Source: Desulfosoma caldarium
GTDB taxonomy: Bacteria > Desulfobacterota > Syntrophobacteria > Syntrophobacterales > DSM-9756
DNA length: 64,000 nucleotides
Reading direction: 5' to 3'
NCBI RefSeq assembly: GCF_003751385.1
Contig: NZ_RJVA01000013.1
Span: 1-64,000, forward strand
The first letter of the stretch is position 1. Each line of letters opens with the position of its first letter. The position numbers and the translations under genes are program-made. Of this stretch, positions 40,322 to 48,130 are shown piece by piece. The notes under the pieces are model-generated. The model did no database searches. It worked only from the letters and a program-made list of their open reading frames with translations, and was not told the origin of the DNA.

Positions 40322-40490
40322 GATGATAACCTCCTTGTGTGGGTCGTCGGTTACCCCTAAGGGGAGCACAGAGCGTGCCAAACCTGGGGACACCAAAGAA
40401 GAACGCTGTGCCCTGAAAAAATGCCGATTCTAGCTCCATCACTTCAACGCACTGGGACCTCTTGGGCCCAAAGGCACGGCGGGTTATGCT

Positions 40491-40519
40491 GAAAAAAACA
40501 ACACCCTGTTGTTTTTTTC
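40491..40519. repeat. Perfect 13-bp AT-rich inverted repeat
   Basis: GAAAAAAACAACA (40491-40503) is the exact reverse complement of 40507-40519, with a CCC loop. It would act as a hairpin with a T-run on either strand, yet it lies between two divergent genes, 71 bases before the kinase start. It may attenuate the kinase transcript or block antisense transcription. Confidence 0.8.
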
Positions 40520-40589
40520 GACAAAGATCTCCCGCGGCCTGATGGCCGCGATGGCGAAGACGTTTCACGGGCGCCGAGGAGGCACAACA

Positions 40590-42128
40590 ATGACGGTCGA
40601 TGGCACGGATCGGCCGATGCGCATTGCGGTCATTGGTGGGGGGCGCCGGTGCAAGGCGCTCTTGGAAATGATGGACCAGCGGCGCTTTCCGGGCCTCAGG
40701 GCGCAGATCGTTGCCGTGGCCGATCCCAATCAGGACGCCGTGGGGGTGCAGCGGGCCAAGGCCATGGGCATCATGGTCACGACGGACTACAAAGATTTCT
40801 ACAAGATTCCCGATTTGGATCTGGTCATTCAGCTCACGGGCAAGGAAGAGCTGCTGGAGGATTTTATCAAACACAGCCCGGCCAAGGTGCGCGTGCTGGA
40901 GTCGGCCATTTCACGGCTGTTTGGGGACATCATTCGGTTTCAGGAAGAATCCCTTTTGCACGAACGTCAGCTGGAACTGGTGGAAGGGATTGTGGAAAGC
41001 ATGTTTTCCAGCATTCGAGACCGAGTGGCCATTTTGCAACCGGACCGAAAGATCGTCGATGCCAATCGAGCCTTTCTCGATTGGGCGGGTCTCAGTAAGG
41101 AAGAAATTCTCGGCAAGTTTTGCCACCAGATTTCCCATCGATCTTTAGAACCCTGCCCTCATCCCTCTTCCCATTGCCCCTTGGAGGAATGCCTGCAAAC
41201 GGGGAGCATCGGTCATGCCATTCATGAGCATTACGATCGAAACGATGAGGTGCGCTTCTGTGAGATCACCACCGTGCCGCTCAAAAGTCCGAATGGTTCG
41301 ATAGAACTCATCTTGGAGGTGCAACGGGACATCACGGACGAACTGGAAAAAAAGCTGGAACAGAAAACGCAGGCCTTCAAGAGGAACCTGGCCCGCCTCA
41401 TTCATGAAGACAAGATGATCGCCCTTGGAAAACTGGTGGCCAGTGCGGTTCATGAAATCAACAACCCCTTGTCCGGAATCCACGCCCTGGCACGGCTCAT
41501 GCGGCGTCAATTGGAGGAAGGCTTATTGCCGGCTGATCTAGAACAGTTCAAATACTACCTGCAGCTCATCGACACGGAATCGGCTCGGTGCAGCACCATT
41601 GTGTCCAATCTGCTTTCCTTTTCCCGGCAGCACAAACTGGAGCGGCGCCTTTTTGATGTGAACAAGGTGATCCACGACGTGGTGCTGCTGAGCCGTCACC
41701 GCATGGAATTGCAGCACGTGTCGCTGGGGCTGGAGTTGGAGCAGGCATTGCCGGAAATCGAAGGGGATGCCGGGCAAATTCAACAGTGTTTCATCAACCT
41801 TATTTTCAATGCGCTGGAAGCCATGCCGGAGGGAGGGCGGTTGACGGTGCGCACGGCTCTGGATGCCAAGCGCCGAGAGGTGCGCGTGGAAGTGGAAGAT
41901 ACGGGCGTGGGCATTCCCAACGAGCTCATGTCGCAGATTTTTGAGCCCTTTTTCAGCACCAAGAATCAGGACAAAGGGGTGGGGCTGGGACTCTCTGTGG
42001 TGTACGGTATTGTGAAGGAACATCGCGGCAGCATTTACGTAAAGAGTAAAGTGGGAAAGGGCTCGTGTTTCATTATGCGCTTTCCCATTCCATCAAAAAC
42101 CTCATGTCACGGGCGGGAACCTCAATGA
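40590..42128 (+). CDS. Sensor histidine kinase with N-terminal Rossmann-like domain and PAS
   Basis: 512 residues from the ATG at 40590 (GAGGAGG upstream). The N-terminus MRIAVIGGGRRCKALLEMM...IVAVADPN...GIMVTTDYKDF resembles an NAD(P)-binding oxidoreductase fold (about 10-125). A PAS domain with a Cys-rich insert (CHQISHRSLEPCPHPSSHCPLEEC) follows, then HisKA with VHEINNPLSGIHALARL (His acceptor) and HATPase with NLIFNALEAMPEGG and VGLGLSVVYGIVKEH. No membrane helix. The gene overlaps the downstream regulator (ATGA), forming a two-component pair. It could read redox or nucleotide state; the ligand is not shown by sequence. Confidence 0.9.
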   Translation: MTVDGTDRPMRIAVIGGGRRCKALLEMMDQRRFPGLRAQIVAVADPNQDAVGVQRAKAMGIMVTTDYKDFYKIPDLDLVIQLTGKEELLEDFIKHSPAKVRVLESAISRLFGDIIRFQEESLLHERQLELVEGIVESMFSSIRDRVAILQPDRKIVDANRAFLDWAGLSKEEILGKFCHQISHRSLEPCPHPSSHCPLEECLQTGSIGHAIHEHYDRNDEVRFCEITTVPLKSPNGSIELILEVQRDITDELEKKLEQKTQAFKRNLARLIHEDKMIALGKLVASAVHEINNPLSGIHALARLMRRQLEEGLLPADLEQFKYYLQLIDTESARCSTIVSNLLSFSRQHKLERRLFDVNKVIHDVVLLSRHRMELQHVSLGLELEQALPEIEGDAGQIQQCFINLIFNALEAMPEGGRLTVRTALDAKRREVRVEVEDTGVGIPNELMSQIFEPFFSTKNQDKGVGLGLSVVYGIVKEHRGSIYVKSKVGKGSCFIMRFPIPSKTSCHGREPQ

Positions 42129-43474
42129 CCGGGCGCTTCAAGATCCTCGTGGTTGACGACGAGCTCATCGTGCGAGAATCCTTGGTGGGCTGGCTCAAGA
42201 AGGGGGGCTATGAAGTGACGGCTGCCTCAGGAGGCCGCGAAGCCCTCGAAGGACTGGAACGAGTTGGATATGATTTAATTTTTTTGGACATCAAAATGCC
42301 GGATATGAACGGCATTGATGTACTTAAGGAGATCAAGCAACGGTATCCCGGCACCATGGTGGTCATGATCACCGCCTACGGCTCTGTGGAAAGCGCCGTG
42401 GAAGCCATGAAGTTGGGCGCCAATGATTACCTGATGAAACCCTTTGAGCCGGAGCAACTGAGCCTTTTGGTGGAAAAACTGCTCCAGCACAAGAGACTCA
42501 TCGACGAAAACATTTTGCTTCGAGAACAGATGGCTACGGCGGTGGTGGAACGGTATCAGGACATGATCGGTGTGTCCTCGGCCATGCAGGCCCTTTTTGA
42601 AATGGTGGAAAAAGTGGCCGCCGTGGATTCTCCGGTGCTCATCAAGGGCGAAACGGGTACAGGCAAGGAATTGGTGGCCAAGGCCATTCATGCGCGTAGC
42701 CCTCGCCGCTATGGACCCTTCATTGCCATCAACTGCGGCGCCTTTACGGAAAGCCTTTTGGAGAGCGAACTCTTCGGCCATGAAGTGGGTTCTTTTACGG
42801 GCGCGGTCAAGGCCAAGAAAGGGCGACTGGAACTGGTGCGCGGCGGCACCCTGTTTCTTGACGAAGTCGGCGAGATTCCCATGAAGATGCAAGTGGATCT
42901 GCTGCGCGTTTTGGAAGAACACAGAATGCATCGGGTCGGAGGGACTCGCGACATACCCGTGGATTTTCGCCTTATTTCCGCAACCCATCGAGACTTGGGC
43001 AAAGCCATGGAGGAAGGCTACTTTCGGCGGGATTTTTACTTCAGACTCAATGTGGTGGAGCTGGAAGTACCGCCGCTGCGAGCCCGCCGAGAGGATATTC
43101 CTCTGTTGGCGGACTTTTTTCTGCGCCGTTTTCGAAGGGAGACCAACAAGCCCGTGGAAGGCTTGGACAAGAAGGCCGTGGAGCTTCTGTGTGCGTACGA
43201 TTGGCCCGGCAATGTGCGGGAATTGGAAAATGCCGTGGAAAGAGCCGTCGTGCTGGCCCAGGGAAGAATCTTGACCGAGGACGATTTCGCTTTTTTGCGA
43301 AAGACCTATGGGGCTGTGGAACCCCAATCCCTGGAAGATATGGAAAAGCTGCACATTCAGCGTATTCTCAACCGATGCCGTGGCAACATCAGCCAGGCGG
43401 CACGTATGCTCAAGATCAACCGCACGACCCTTCACAATAAGATTAAAAAGTACGGACTGCAGGGGACCGCGTGA
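42125..43474 (+). CDS. Sigma-54-dependent response regulator (NtrC family)
   Basis: 449 residues from the ATG at 42125, which overlaps the kinase stop. Receiver domain: VVDDE, phospho-Asp in LIFLDIKMPDMNG, and MKPFEP with the conserved Lys. The AAA+ domain has Walker A GETGTGKE, the sigma-54 contact loop as GSFTGA (usually GAFTGA), GGTLFLDEVGE and the Arg-finger region. The C-terminal helix-turn-helix is NISQAARMLKINRTTLHNKIKKYGL. It should activate sigma-54 promoters when phosphorylated by the neighbouring kinase. Targets are unknown; the flanking Hdr/Met genes are candidates. Confidence 0.94.
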   Translation: MTGRFKILVVDDELIVRESLVGWLKKGGYEVTAASGGREALEGLERVGYDLIFLDIKMPDMNGIDVLKEIKQRYPGTMVVMITAYGSVESAVEAMKLGANDYLMKPFEPEQLSLLVEKLLQHKRLIDENILLREQMATAVVERYQDMIGVSSAMQALFEMVEKVAAVDSPVLIKGETGTGKELVAKAIHARSPRRYGPFIAINCGAFTESLLESELFGHEVGSFTGAVKAKKGRLELVRGGTLFLDEVGEIPMKMQVDLLRVLEEHRMHRVGGTRDIPVDFRLISATHRDLGKAMEEGYFRRDFYFRLNVVELEVPPLRARREDIPLLADFFLRRFRRETNKPVEGLDKKAVELLCAYDWPGNVRELENAVERAVVLAQGRILTEDDFAFLRKTYGAVEPQSLEDMEKLHIQRILNRCRGNISQAARMLKINRTTLHNKIKKYGLQGTA

Positions 43475-44109
43475 AAGCCGGCGCCGAAGACGTTGAGGGT
43501 ATAGCCCAAAGACGGCATGGGGCCGCCATCGCCGTGCTCCCCATGGGGGATGTGGGGGAAGCGGCCGTGCGCGTCGTAGCGGCCAATGTGCAGACGGTGC
43601 TGGGCTTGCCGACGGATAGATTGCCTCGGATTCCTGTACCTGAGACGTGCTATGTGCCGGAAAGGCGTCAATACGACGCGGCCAGAATTATCGCTTACCT
43701 TCAGAGCTGGAGCGCCGGGTTGCCGCACTTGAAAATTCTGGCCCTGCTGGCCTTGGACATGGGTGTTCCCATTTTGCGCTTCGTGTTCGGAGAAGCGCAA
43801 CTGGGTGGGCGCTGCGCCGTGGTCTCGAGCTTTCGTCTGCGCCGCAACCCAGACGGCACGGATGTGGGACTGGAACATTCCTACGAAAGATTGGCCAAAG
43901 TAGCCCTTCACGAAACGGGACACACCTTTTCGCTTTTTCATTGCGACGATCCCCGATGCCTGATGCATTTTGCCCCGAGCGTGCAGCACCTGGACCGGAT
44001 TCGCCTCTTTTTTTGTTCTCGCTGTGATTTTTTGTGGAAAGAAACTCGCAAATCTCTGGCCTTGGAGCCGGTTTTGGGAAAACGCGGCATGACCCCTCAG
44101 GCACCTTGA
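43471..44109 (+). CDS. amzA: Archaemetzincin-like zinc metalloprotease
   Basis: 212 residues from a GTG that overlaps the regulator stop (GTGA). The archaemetzincin motif is complete: HETGHTFSLFHC...CLMHF, followed by CSRC, giving the HExxH...HC...CxM...CxxC pattern with a second zinc site. Archaemetzincins are cytoplasmic metzincins of unknown biological substrate. Coupling to a sigma-54 regulator suggests co-regulation. The gene ends just inside the -35 box of the next promoter. Confidence 0.9.
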   Translation: MKAGAEDVEGIAQRRHGAAIAVLPMGDVGEAAVRVVAANVQTVLGLPTDRLPRIPVPETCYVPERRQYDAARIIAYLQSWSAGLPHLKILALLALDMGVPILRFVFGEAQLGGRCAVVSSFRLRRNPDGTDVGLEHSYERLAKVALHETGHTFSLFHCDDPRCLMHFAPSVQHLDRIRLFFCSRCDFLWKETRKSLALEPVLGKRGMTPQAP

Positions 44110-44134
44110 CAACAAAAAGCCCATTAGATATAGG
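44106..44134 (+). promoter_or_regulatory. Sigma-70 promoter for the mvhD(Sec)-metV-metF unit
   Basis: TTGACA (44106-44111) and TATAGG (44129-44134) are 17 bases apart, about 100 bases before the mvhD start. The -10 is inside an imperfect palindrome (AGATA...TATCT, 44127-44142), a possible operator. Confidence 0.65.
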
Positions 44135-44234
44135 TGTATCTGTGAAAAATATTGCATTACCCACGCCCCACACGCCATGGGCACCTTTGTGACGGCCCAG
44201 AGCGTCCGTGGCCGCATCCCACAGTGAGTGATCG

Positions 44235-44678
44235 ATGACCGACTTTGAACCGAAAATTGTGGCTTTTTGCTGCATGTATTGAGCCTACACGGCAGCGGAC
44301 CTGGCAGGTTCCATGAGGCTCAACTATCCCCCCAACGTGCGCATTGTCAGCGTGCCCTGCACGGGCCGAGTGGACATGATTCACCTGTTGAAAGCCATTG
44401 AGACGGGCGCAGACGGGGTCTATGTGGCCGGCTGCATGGAAGGAGAATGCCATTTTCGCAATGGCAACATCAAGGCCAAGCGGCGGGTCATGGCGGTCAA
44501 GAGAATTTTGCAGGACGTGGGGTTGGAGCCGGAACGAGTGGAAATGTTCAACGTGTCGGCCTCCGACGGCCCTCGATTTGCGGCCATCGCGCGGGAGATG
44601 ACGGAGCGGATTCGAGCCCTGGGTCCCAGCCCTTTGCGGGGATCCGAGGAATGTGTTGCGTGGATGGAGGCCGGTTGA
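44235..44678 (+). CDS. mvhD: Selenocysteine-containing MvhD-type iron-sulfur protein
   Basis: 147 residues if the in-frame TGA at 44280-44282 is read as selenocysteine. The frame starts MTDFEPKIVAFCCMY, then Sec16, AYTAADLAG, and continues without a break through VRIVSVPCTGRVDMIHLLKAIETGADGVYVAGCMEGEC to RALGPSPL. The paralogue at 29764 aligns throughout and has Cys where this one has TGA (CCANC versus CCMYU). A SECIS-like hairpin follows directly. MvhD passes electrons to HdrA. It lies upstream of metV-metF, which suggests it serves a methylene-THF reductase complex. A plain gene call would start falsely at 44313. Confidence 0.88.
44280..44322 (+). promoter_or_regulatory. Bacterial SECIS-like element in mvhD
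   Basis: The UGA begins a 7-bp helix (TGAGCCT 44280-44286 with AGGCTCA 44316-44322). Inside, GGACCT (44297-44302) pairs with AGGT and CC around a single bulged U at 44310, with a GGC loop. A bulged U below a short G-containing apical loop is the hallmark recognised by SelB. Confidence 0.75.
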
Positions 44679-44810
44679 TCGGCTGACGTTTTGGGAAGGC
44701 TGTAAGCCAACGCGCATTGGGGGTGCGGACGTATTCGGCCCGCATCACGGGTGACAGACCAGTCCGCGGGTGTGCGGCATCCGAGGACGCGCCAAGGGAG
44801 GGAAGGATTT

Positions 44811-45482
44811 ATGGTTGTTGCCGAAAGAAAACCCATCGAGGAAATCCTTGCGATGGTGGCCGACTTTAAGAAGGTGTTGCTGGTCGGCTGCAAGGGGTGC
44901 GTGACGGTCTGTTGTGCCGGAGGCACCAAGGAAGTGGGCATCTTGGGTTCCGCGCTCCGTATCGCCAGGAAAAAGCAGGGCAACCCGTTGGAGGTCGTGG
45001 AGCATACGCTGGAACGCCAGTGCGATCCCGAGTATGTGGATCAATTGGCCCCCATGCTCAATGACAATAGCTTTGATGCGGTTTTGTCCATGGCCTGCAG
45101 TGTTGGGCCCCAGTTCATCGCCAAGAAGTACACCATTCCCGTGTACCCTATGCTGAACACCACCTTCATCGGCGGCGCCTTGGAACACGGCGTGTGGGCC
45201 GAATTCTGCCAATCCTGCGGCAATTGTCTCATTCACCATTTCGGTGGTTTGTGCCCCATCGCGCGCTGTTCCAAGAGCCTCATGAACGGGCCATGTGGGG
45301 GATCCGCCAACAAGAAGTGTGAAGTAAGCCCGGAAATCGACTGCATTTGGCATTTAATCTATGACCGCATGGTAGAGCTGGGGCAATTGGAAAAGCTGCG
45401 CCCGGTGTTTCCCATCAAGGATTGGTCCACGAGCCGCGATGGTGGTCCTCGAAAGATCGTCAGGGAGGATTTGAAGCTATGA
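44811..45482 (+). CDS. metV: MetV, zinc-finger partner of methylene-THF reductase
   Basis: 223 residues from the ATG at 44811 (GGGAGGGAAGG upstream). Cys clusters are typical of the MetV family (methylenetetrahydrofolate reductase C-terminal-like): CKGCVTVCCAGGTKEV at the N-terminus and CQSCGNCLIHHFGGLCPIARC...GPCGG...KKCEV at the C-terminus. In acetogens MetV binds MetF and Fe-S or zinc sites and links it to Hdr/MvhD partners. Here it overlaps metF (ATGA) and follows the Sec mvhD. Confidence 0.92.
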   Translation: MVVAERKPIEEILAMVADFKKVLLVGCKGCVTVCCAGGTKEVGILGSALRIARKKQGNPLEVVEHTLERQCDPEYVDQLAPMLNDNSFDAVLSMACSVGPQFIAKKYTIPVYPMLNTTFIGGALEHGVWAEFCQSCGNCLIHHFGGLCPIARCSKSLMNGPCGGSANKKCEVSPEIDCIWHLIYDRMVELGQLEKLRPVFPIKDWSTSRDGGPRKIVREDLKL

Positions 45483-46405
45483 AAGCCGGAAGCAACCTGG
45501 AGAAGGTGTTTACGCAAGGGCATTTCGCAGTCACTGGTGAATTGGGTCCTCCTCGCGGCGCATCCGTGGAAGTCATCGAAAAGAAAGCCGGATATCTGCG
45601 CGGTGTGGTGGATTCCATCAACGTGACGGACAACCAAACCTCGGTGGTGCGCATGTCCAGTGTGGCTGTGTGCAAGCTGCTGGTGGACATGGGCCTGGAG
45701 CCTAACCTTCAGATGGTGTGTCGGGATCGCAACCGCATTGCCATGCAAAGCGATCTTCTCGGCGCATATGCTCTGGGCATTCGCAATGTCTTATGCCTTT
45801 CCGGAGACCACAACCGCTTTGGGGATCATCCCCAGTCCAAGAACGTCTATGACGTGGATTCCATGCAGCTCATCGGCATCGTGAAAAAGCTTCGCGACGA
45901 AGGCAAAATGCTCAGCGGCCAGGAACTGGAAGGGGTGCCCAAGTTTTTCATCGGAGCGGCCGCCAATCCCTTTGGGGATCCCTTTGAATTTCGCGTCACT
46001 CGGCTGGCCAAGAAAATCGATGCCGGCGCGGACTTCATTCAGACCCAGTGCATTTACAACATGGAAAAATTTCGAAAATACATGCACATCGCTCACGAAG
46101 AGGGGCTGACCGAAAAATGCTATATCATGGCGGGCATCACGCCCCTGAAGTCGGTGGGCATGGCGAGATATATGGCCAAATTCGTCCCGGGTCTGGACGT
46201 GCCGGACTACTACATCGATCGGCTCAAAGGCGTGGAAAAAAAGAAACAAGCCGATGAGGGGATCAAGATCGCCGTGGAGCAAATTCAAGAAGTGCGAGAA
46301 ATTCCAGGGGTCAGGGGCATTCATTTGATGGCTATCGAATGGGAACACAAGGTGCCGGAGATTTTGGAAGCGGCCGGGTTACTGCCGAGACCGTCCGTCA
46401 ACTGA
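45479..46405 (+). CDS. metF: 5,10-methylenetetrahydrofolate reductase
   Basis: 308 residues from the ATG at 45479, coupled to the metV stop. TIM-barrel MTHFR features: FAVTGELGPPRGA with the catalytic Glu, INVTDNQTSVVRMSS, NVLCLSGDHNRFGDH, FFIGAAANPFG and FIQTQCIYNMEKF. It reduces methylene-THF to methyl-THF with FAD. The partner genes metV, mvhD and hdr suggest a multi-subunit, ferredoxin- or Hdr-coupled enzyme rather than a simple NADH enzyme. A terminator follows at 46431. Confidence 0.95.
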   Translation: MKAGSNLEKVFTQGHFAVTGELGPPRGASVEVIEKKAGYLRGVVDSINVTDNQTSVVRMSSVAVCKLLVDMGLEPNLQMVCRDRNRIAMQSDLLGAYALGIRNVLCLSGDHNRFGDHPQSKNVYDVDSMQLIGIVKKLRDEGKMLSGQELEGVPKFFIGAAANPFGDPFEFRVTRLAKKIDAGADFIQTQCIYNMEKFRKYMHIAHEEGLTEKCYIMAGITPLKSVGMARYMAKFVPGLDVPDYYIDRLKGVEKKKQADEGIKIAVEQIQEVREIPGVRGIHLMAIEWEHKVPEILEAAGLLPRPSVN

Positions 46406-46430
46406 TCGACCCCAGGTGGCCCACGCATCA

Positions 46431-46463
46431 AGAGGTGGAACGAAAGTTCCGCCTCTTTTTTTT
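46431..46463 (+). terminator. Rho-independent terminator after metF
   Basis: An 11-bp stem (46431-46441 with 46446-46456) closed by a GAAA tetraloop and followed by seven to eight Ts. Confidence 0.93.
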
Positions 46464-46607
46464 GCTGCGGTGCCCGAAAAGTATGCAAAAGCACGGGCCT
46501 TTAAGCATGCGTCGGGAGGTGTGGTTGACAGGAAGGTGTCGTGACGAATAGGATAACGCGCCTTTGGCAATGAAGGCGTGGCGGGCGCGCACAAGGAGGG
46601 TTTTTCC

Positions 46608-47366
46608 ATGAGTTTGACGGTGGCTTTTGGAGGCAAGGGCGGCACGGGCAAGACGACCCTTGCTGGCCTATTGATTCGCTACATGATTGAAAAGGGCATG
46701 AAGCCGGTCTTGGCGGTGGATGCTGATTCCAACGCGAACCTCAACGAGGTTCTGGGTGTCTCTTTGAATGAAACCCTTTCCCAAGCTCGAGAGATGATGA
46801 AAAAGGATGTCCCCACGGGCATGACCAAAGACATCTTCATGGAAATGAAAATGGAGCAGGCTCTGGTGGAAGGGGACGGTTTCGATCTGATCGCCATGGG
46901 CCAGCCCGAAGGGCCGGGGTGTTATTGTGCGGCCAACAATTTGTTGGCCGGTCTTCTTGATCGATTAATGAAAAATTACCAATACCTGGTCATTGACAAC
47001 GAAGCCGGCATGGAACACTTCAGCCGCCTCACGCAAAAGGACGTGGACGTGCTCGTGCTGGTTTCCGATCCCAGCCGTCGAGGCTTGACGGCGGCCTGCC
47101 GCATTTCGGAACTGGTGAGTTCCTTGCCCATGAGGGTAGGCAAGAAGGTTCTGGTGGTCAACCAGGTCCAGGAGCCGCTTTCCTGGCCCGAAGAGGTGGT
47201 GAAGGTGTTTTCCAACGGGAATATTTACACCGTGCCCGCGGATCCCCTTTTGGCGCAGTTCGACATGCAGGGCAAACCCACAAGTCAATTGCCCAGCGAT
47301 TCCCAAGTGGTGCATGCGGCCTGGGCCCTTTTTGACAAGATTTTGCAAGAAATCAAGGCGGGGTAA
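46608..47366 (+). CDS. cooC: CooC/AcsF-type nickel-insertion ATPase
   Basis: 252 residues from the ATG at 46608 (AAGGAGGG upstream). MinD-type deviant Walker A FGGKGGTGKTTLAGLL at the N-terminus, then VLAVDADSNANL, the CxC motif GCYCAANN near residue 110 that binds nickel or zinc in CooC, and VIDNEAGMEH. CooC-type ATPases load nickel into CO dehydrogenase/acetyl-CoA synthase. No CODH gene is in the window, but the metF neighbourhood fits. It stands alone after the metF terminator. Confidence 0.92.
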   Translation: MSLTVAFGGKGGTGKTTLAGLLIRYMIEKGMKPVLAVDADSNANLNEVLGVSLNETLSQAREMMKKDVPTGMTKDIFMEMKMEQALVEGDGFDLIAMGQPEGPGCYCAANNLLAGLLDRLMKNYQYLVIDNEAGMEHFSRLTQKDVDVLVLVSDPSRRGLTAACRISELVSSLPMRVGKKVLVVNQVQEPLSWPEEVVKVFSNGNIYTVPADPLLAQFDMQGKPTSQLPSDSQVVHAAWALFDKILQEIKAG

Positions 47367-47452
47367 GGTCGACAGACAGGGACGGCCTGCTAGCCGTTTC
47401 CAAACATGTTCTGATCGCGGTTCCATGAAGGCGTTCACGGGGAGGGAAAGCC

Positions 47453-48043
47453 ATGGAGGCCGTTAGACAGGCATTGCTCAGTGTCACGGACAAGACGGGC
47501 CTGGTGCCCTTCGCCCAAGGTTTGGTGAGGCATGGGGTGCGGCTGTTGTCCACGGGCGGTACGGCCAGGGTACTCAAAGAAGCCGGAATTCCTCTTCGGG
47601 AGGTTTCGGATTACACGGGGTTTCCCGAGATGCTGGACGGTCGCGTGAAGACGCTGCAACCCAAGATTCACGGGGGCATTTTGGCCATGAGGGATCGGCC
47701 CGAGCACATGGAGACTTTGGCAGCGCACGGCATTGAACCCATCGACATGGTGGTGGTGAATCTCTACGCCTTTGAAGAGACCGTTTCGGACCCCAAGTGC
47801 CGCTTTGAAGATGCCATTGAAAACATCGACATCGGGGGTCCGGCGCTCATTCGCGCCGCCGCAAAGAACCATGCCCATGTGGTGGTGGTCACGGACCCTG
47901 AGGACTACGCGGCGGTGCTTCAGGAGATGGATGCCCATGGTGGAAAGGTTTCAGCGGCGACGCGCTTGCGCTTGGCCGCCAAGGCTTTTTGCCTCACCCA
48001 TCGATACGACGGGGCCATCTGCCGTTATCTTGAAGGCCGGTAG
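47453..48043 (+). CDS. purH: IMP cyclohydrolase domain protein (PurH N-terminal domain only)
   Basis: 196 residues; GGGGAGGG precedes the ATG. It matches the MGS-like IMP cyclohydrolase half of Pur[63 protein letters not shown] and [17 protein letters not shown]. The AICAR transformylase half (about 320 residues in fused PurH) is missing, and a normal stop ends the gene with no remnant after it. The transformylase must be encoded elsewhere. It heads a plus-strand purine run with purD and purE. Confidence 0.93.
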   Translation: MEAVRQALLSVTDKTGLVPFAQGLVRHGVRLLSTGGTARVLKEAGIPLREVSDYTGFPEMLDGRVKTLQPKIHGGILAMRDRPEHMETLAAHGIEPIDMVVVNLYAFEETVSDPKCRFEDAIENIDIGGPALIRAAAKNHAHVVVVTDPEDYAAVLQEMDAHGGKVSAATRLRLAAKAFCLTHRYDGAICRYLEGR

Positions 48044-48130
48044 GGGATCGCAGCAGCACAATCATGGAGTGACAAGCGGGGATTTCCCCGCTTTCGTGTT
48101 CTTGGTGTCTTGGCGTATGGGGAAGAATTC

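Noticed and set aside
44135-44234. Sigma-54 promoter ahead of mvhD
   Set aside because: A TTGCA block occurs, but the -24 GG element is missing; the sigma-70 boxes at 44106-44134 explain the site better.
44280-44282. TGA as a nonsense mutation making mvhD a pseudogene
   Set aside because: Frame continuity, Cys in the paralogue at the same site and the SECIS-like fold favour selenocysteine.
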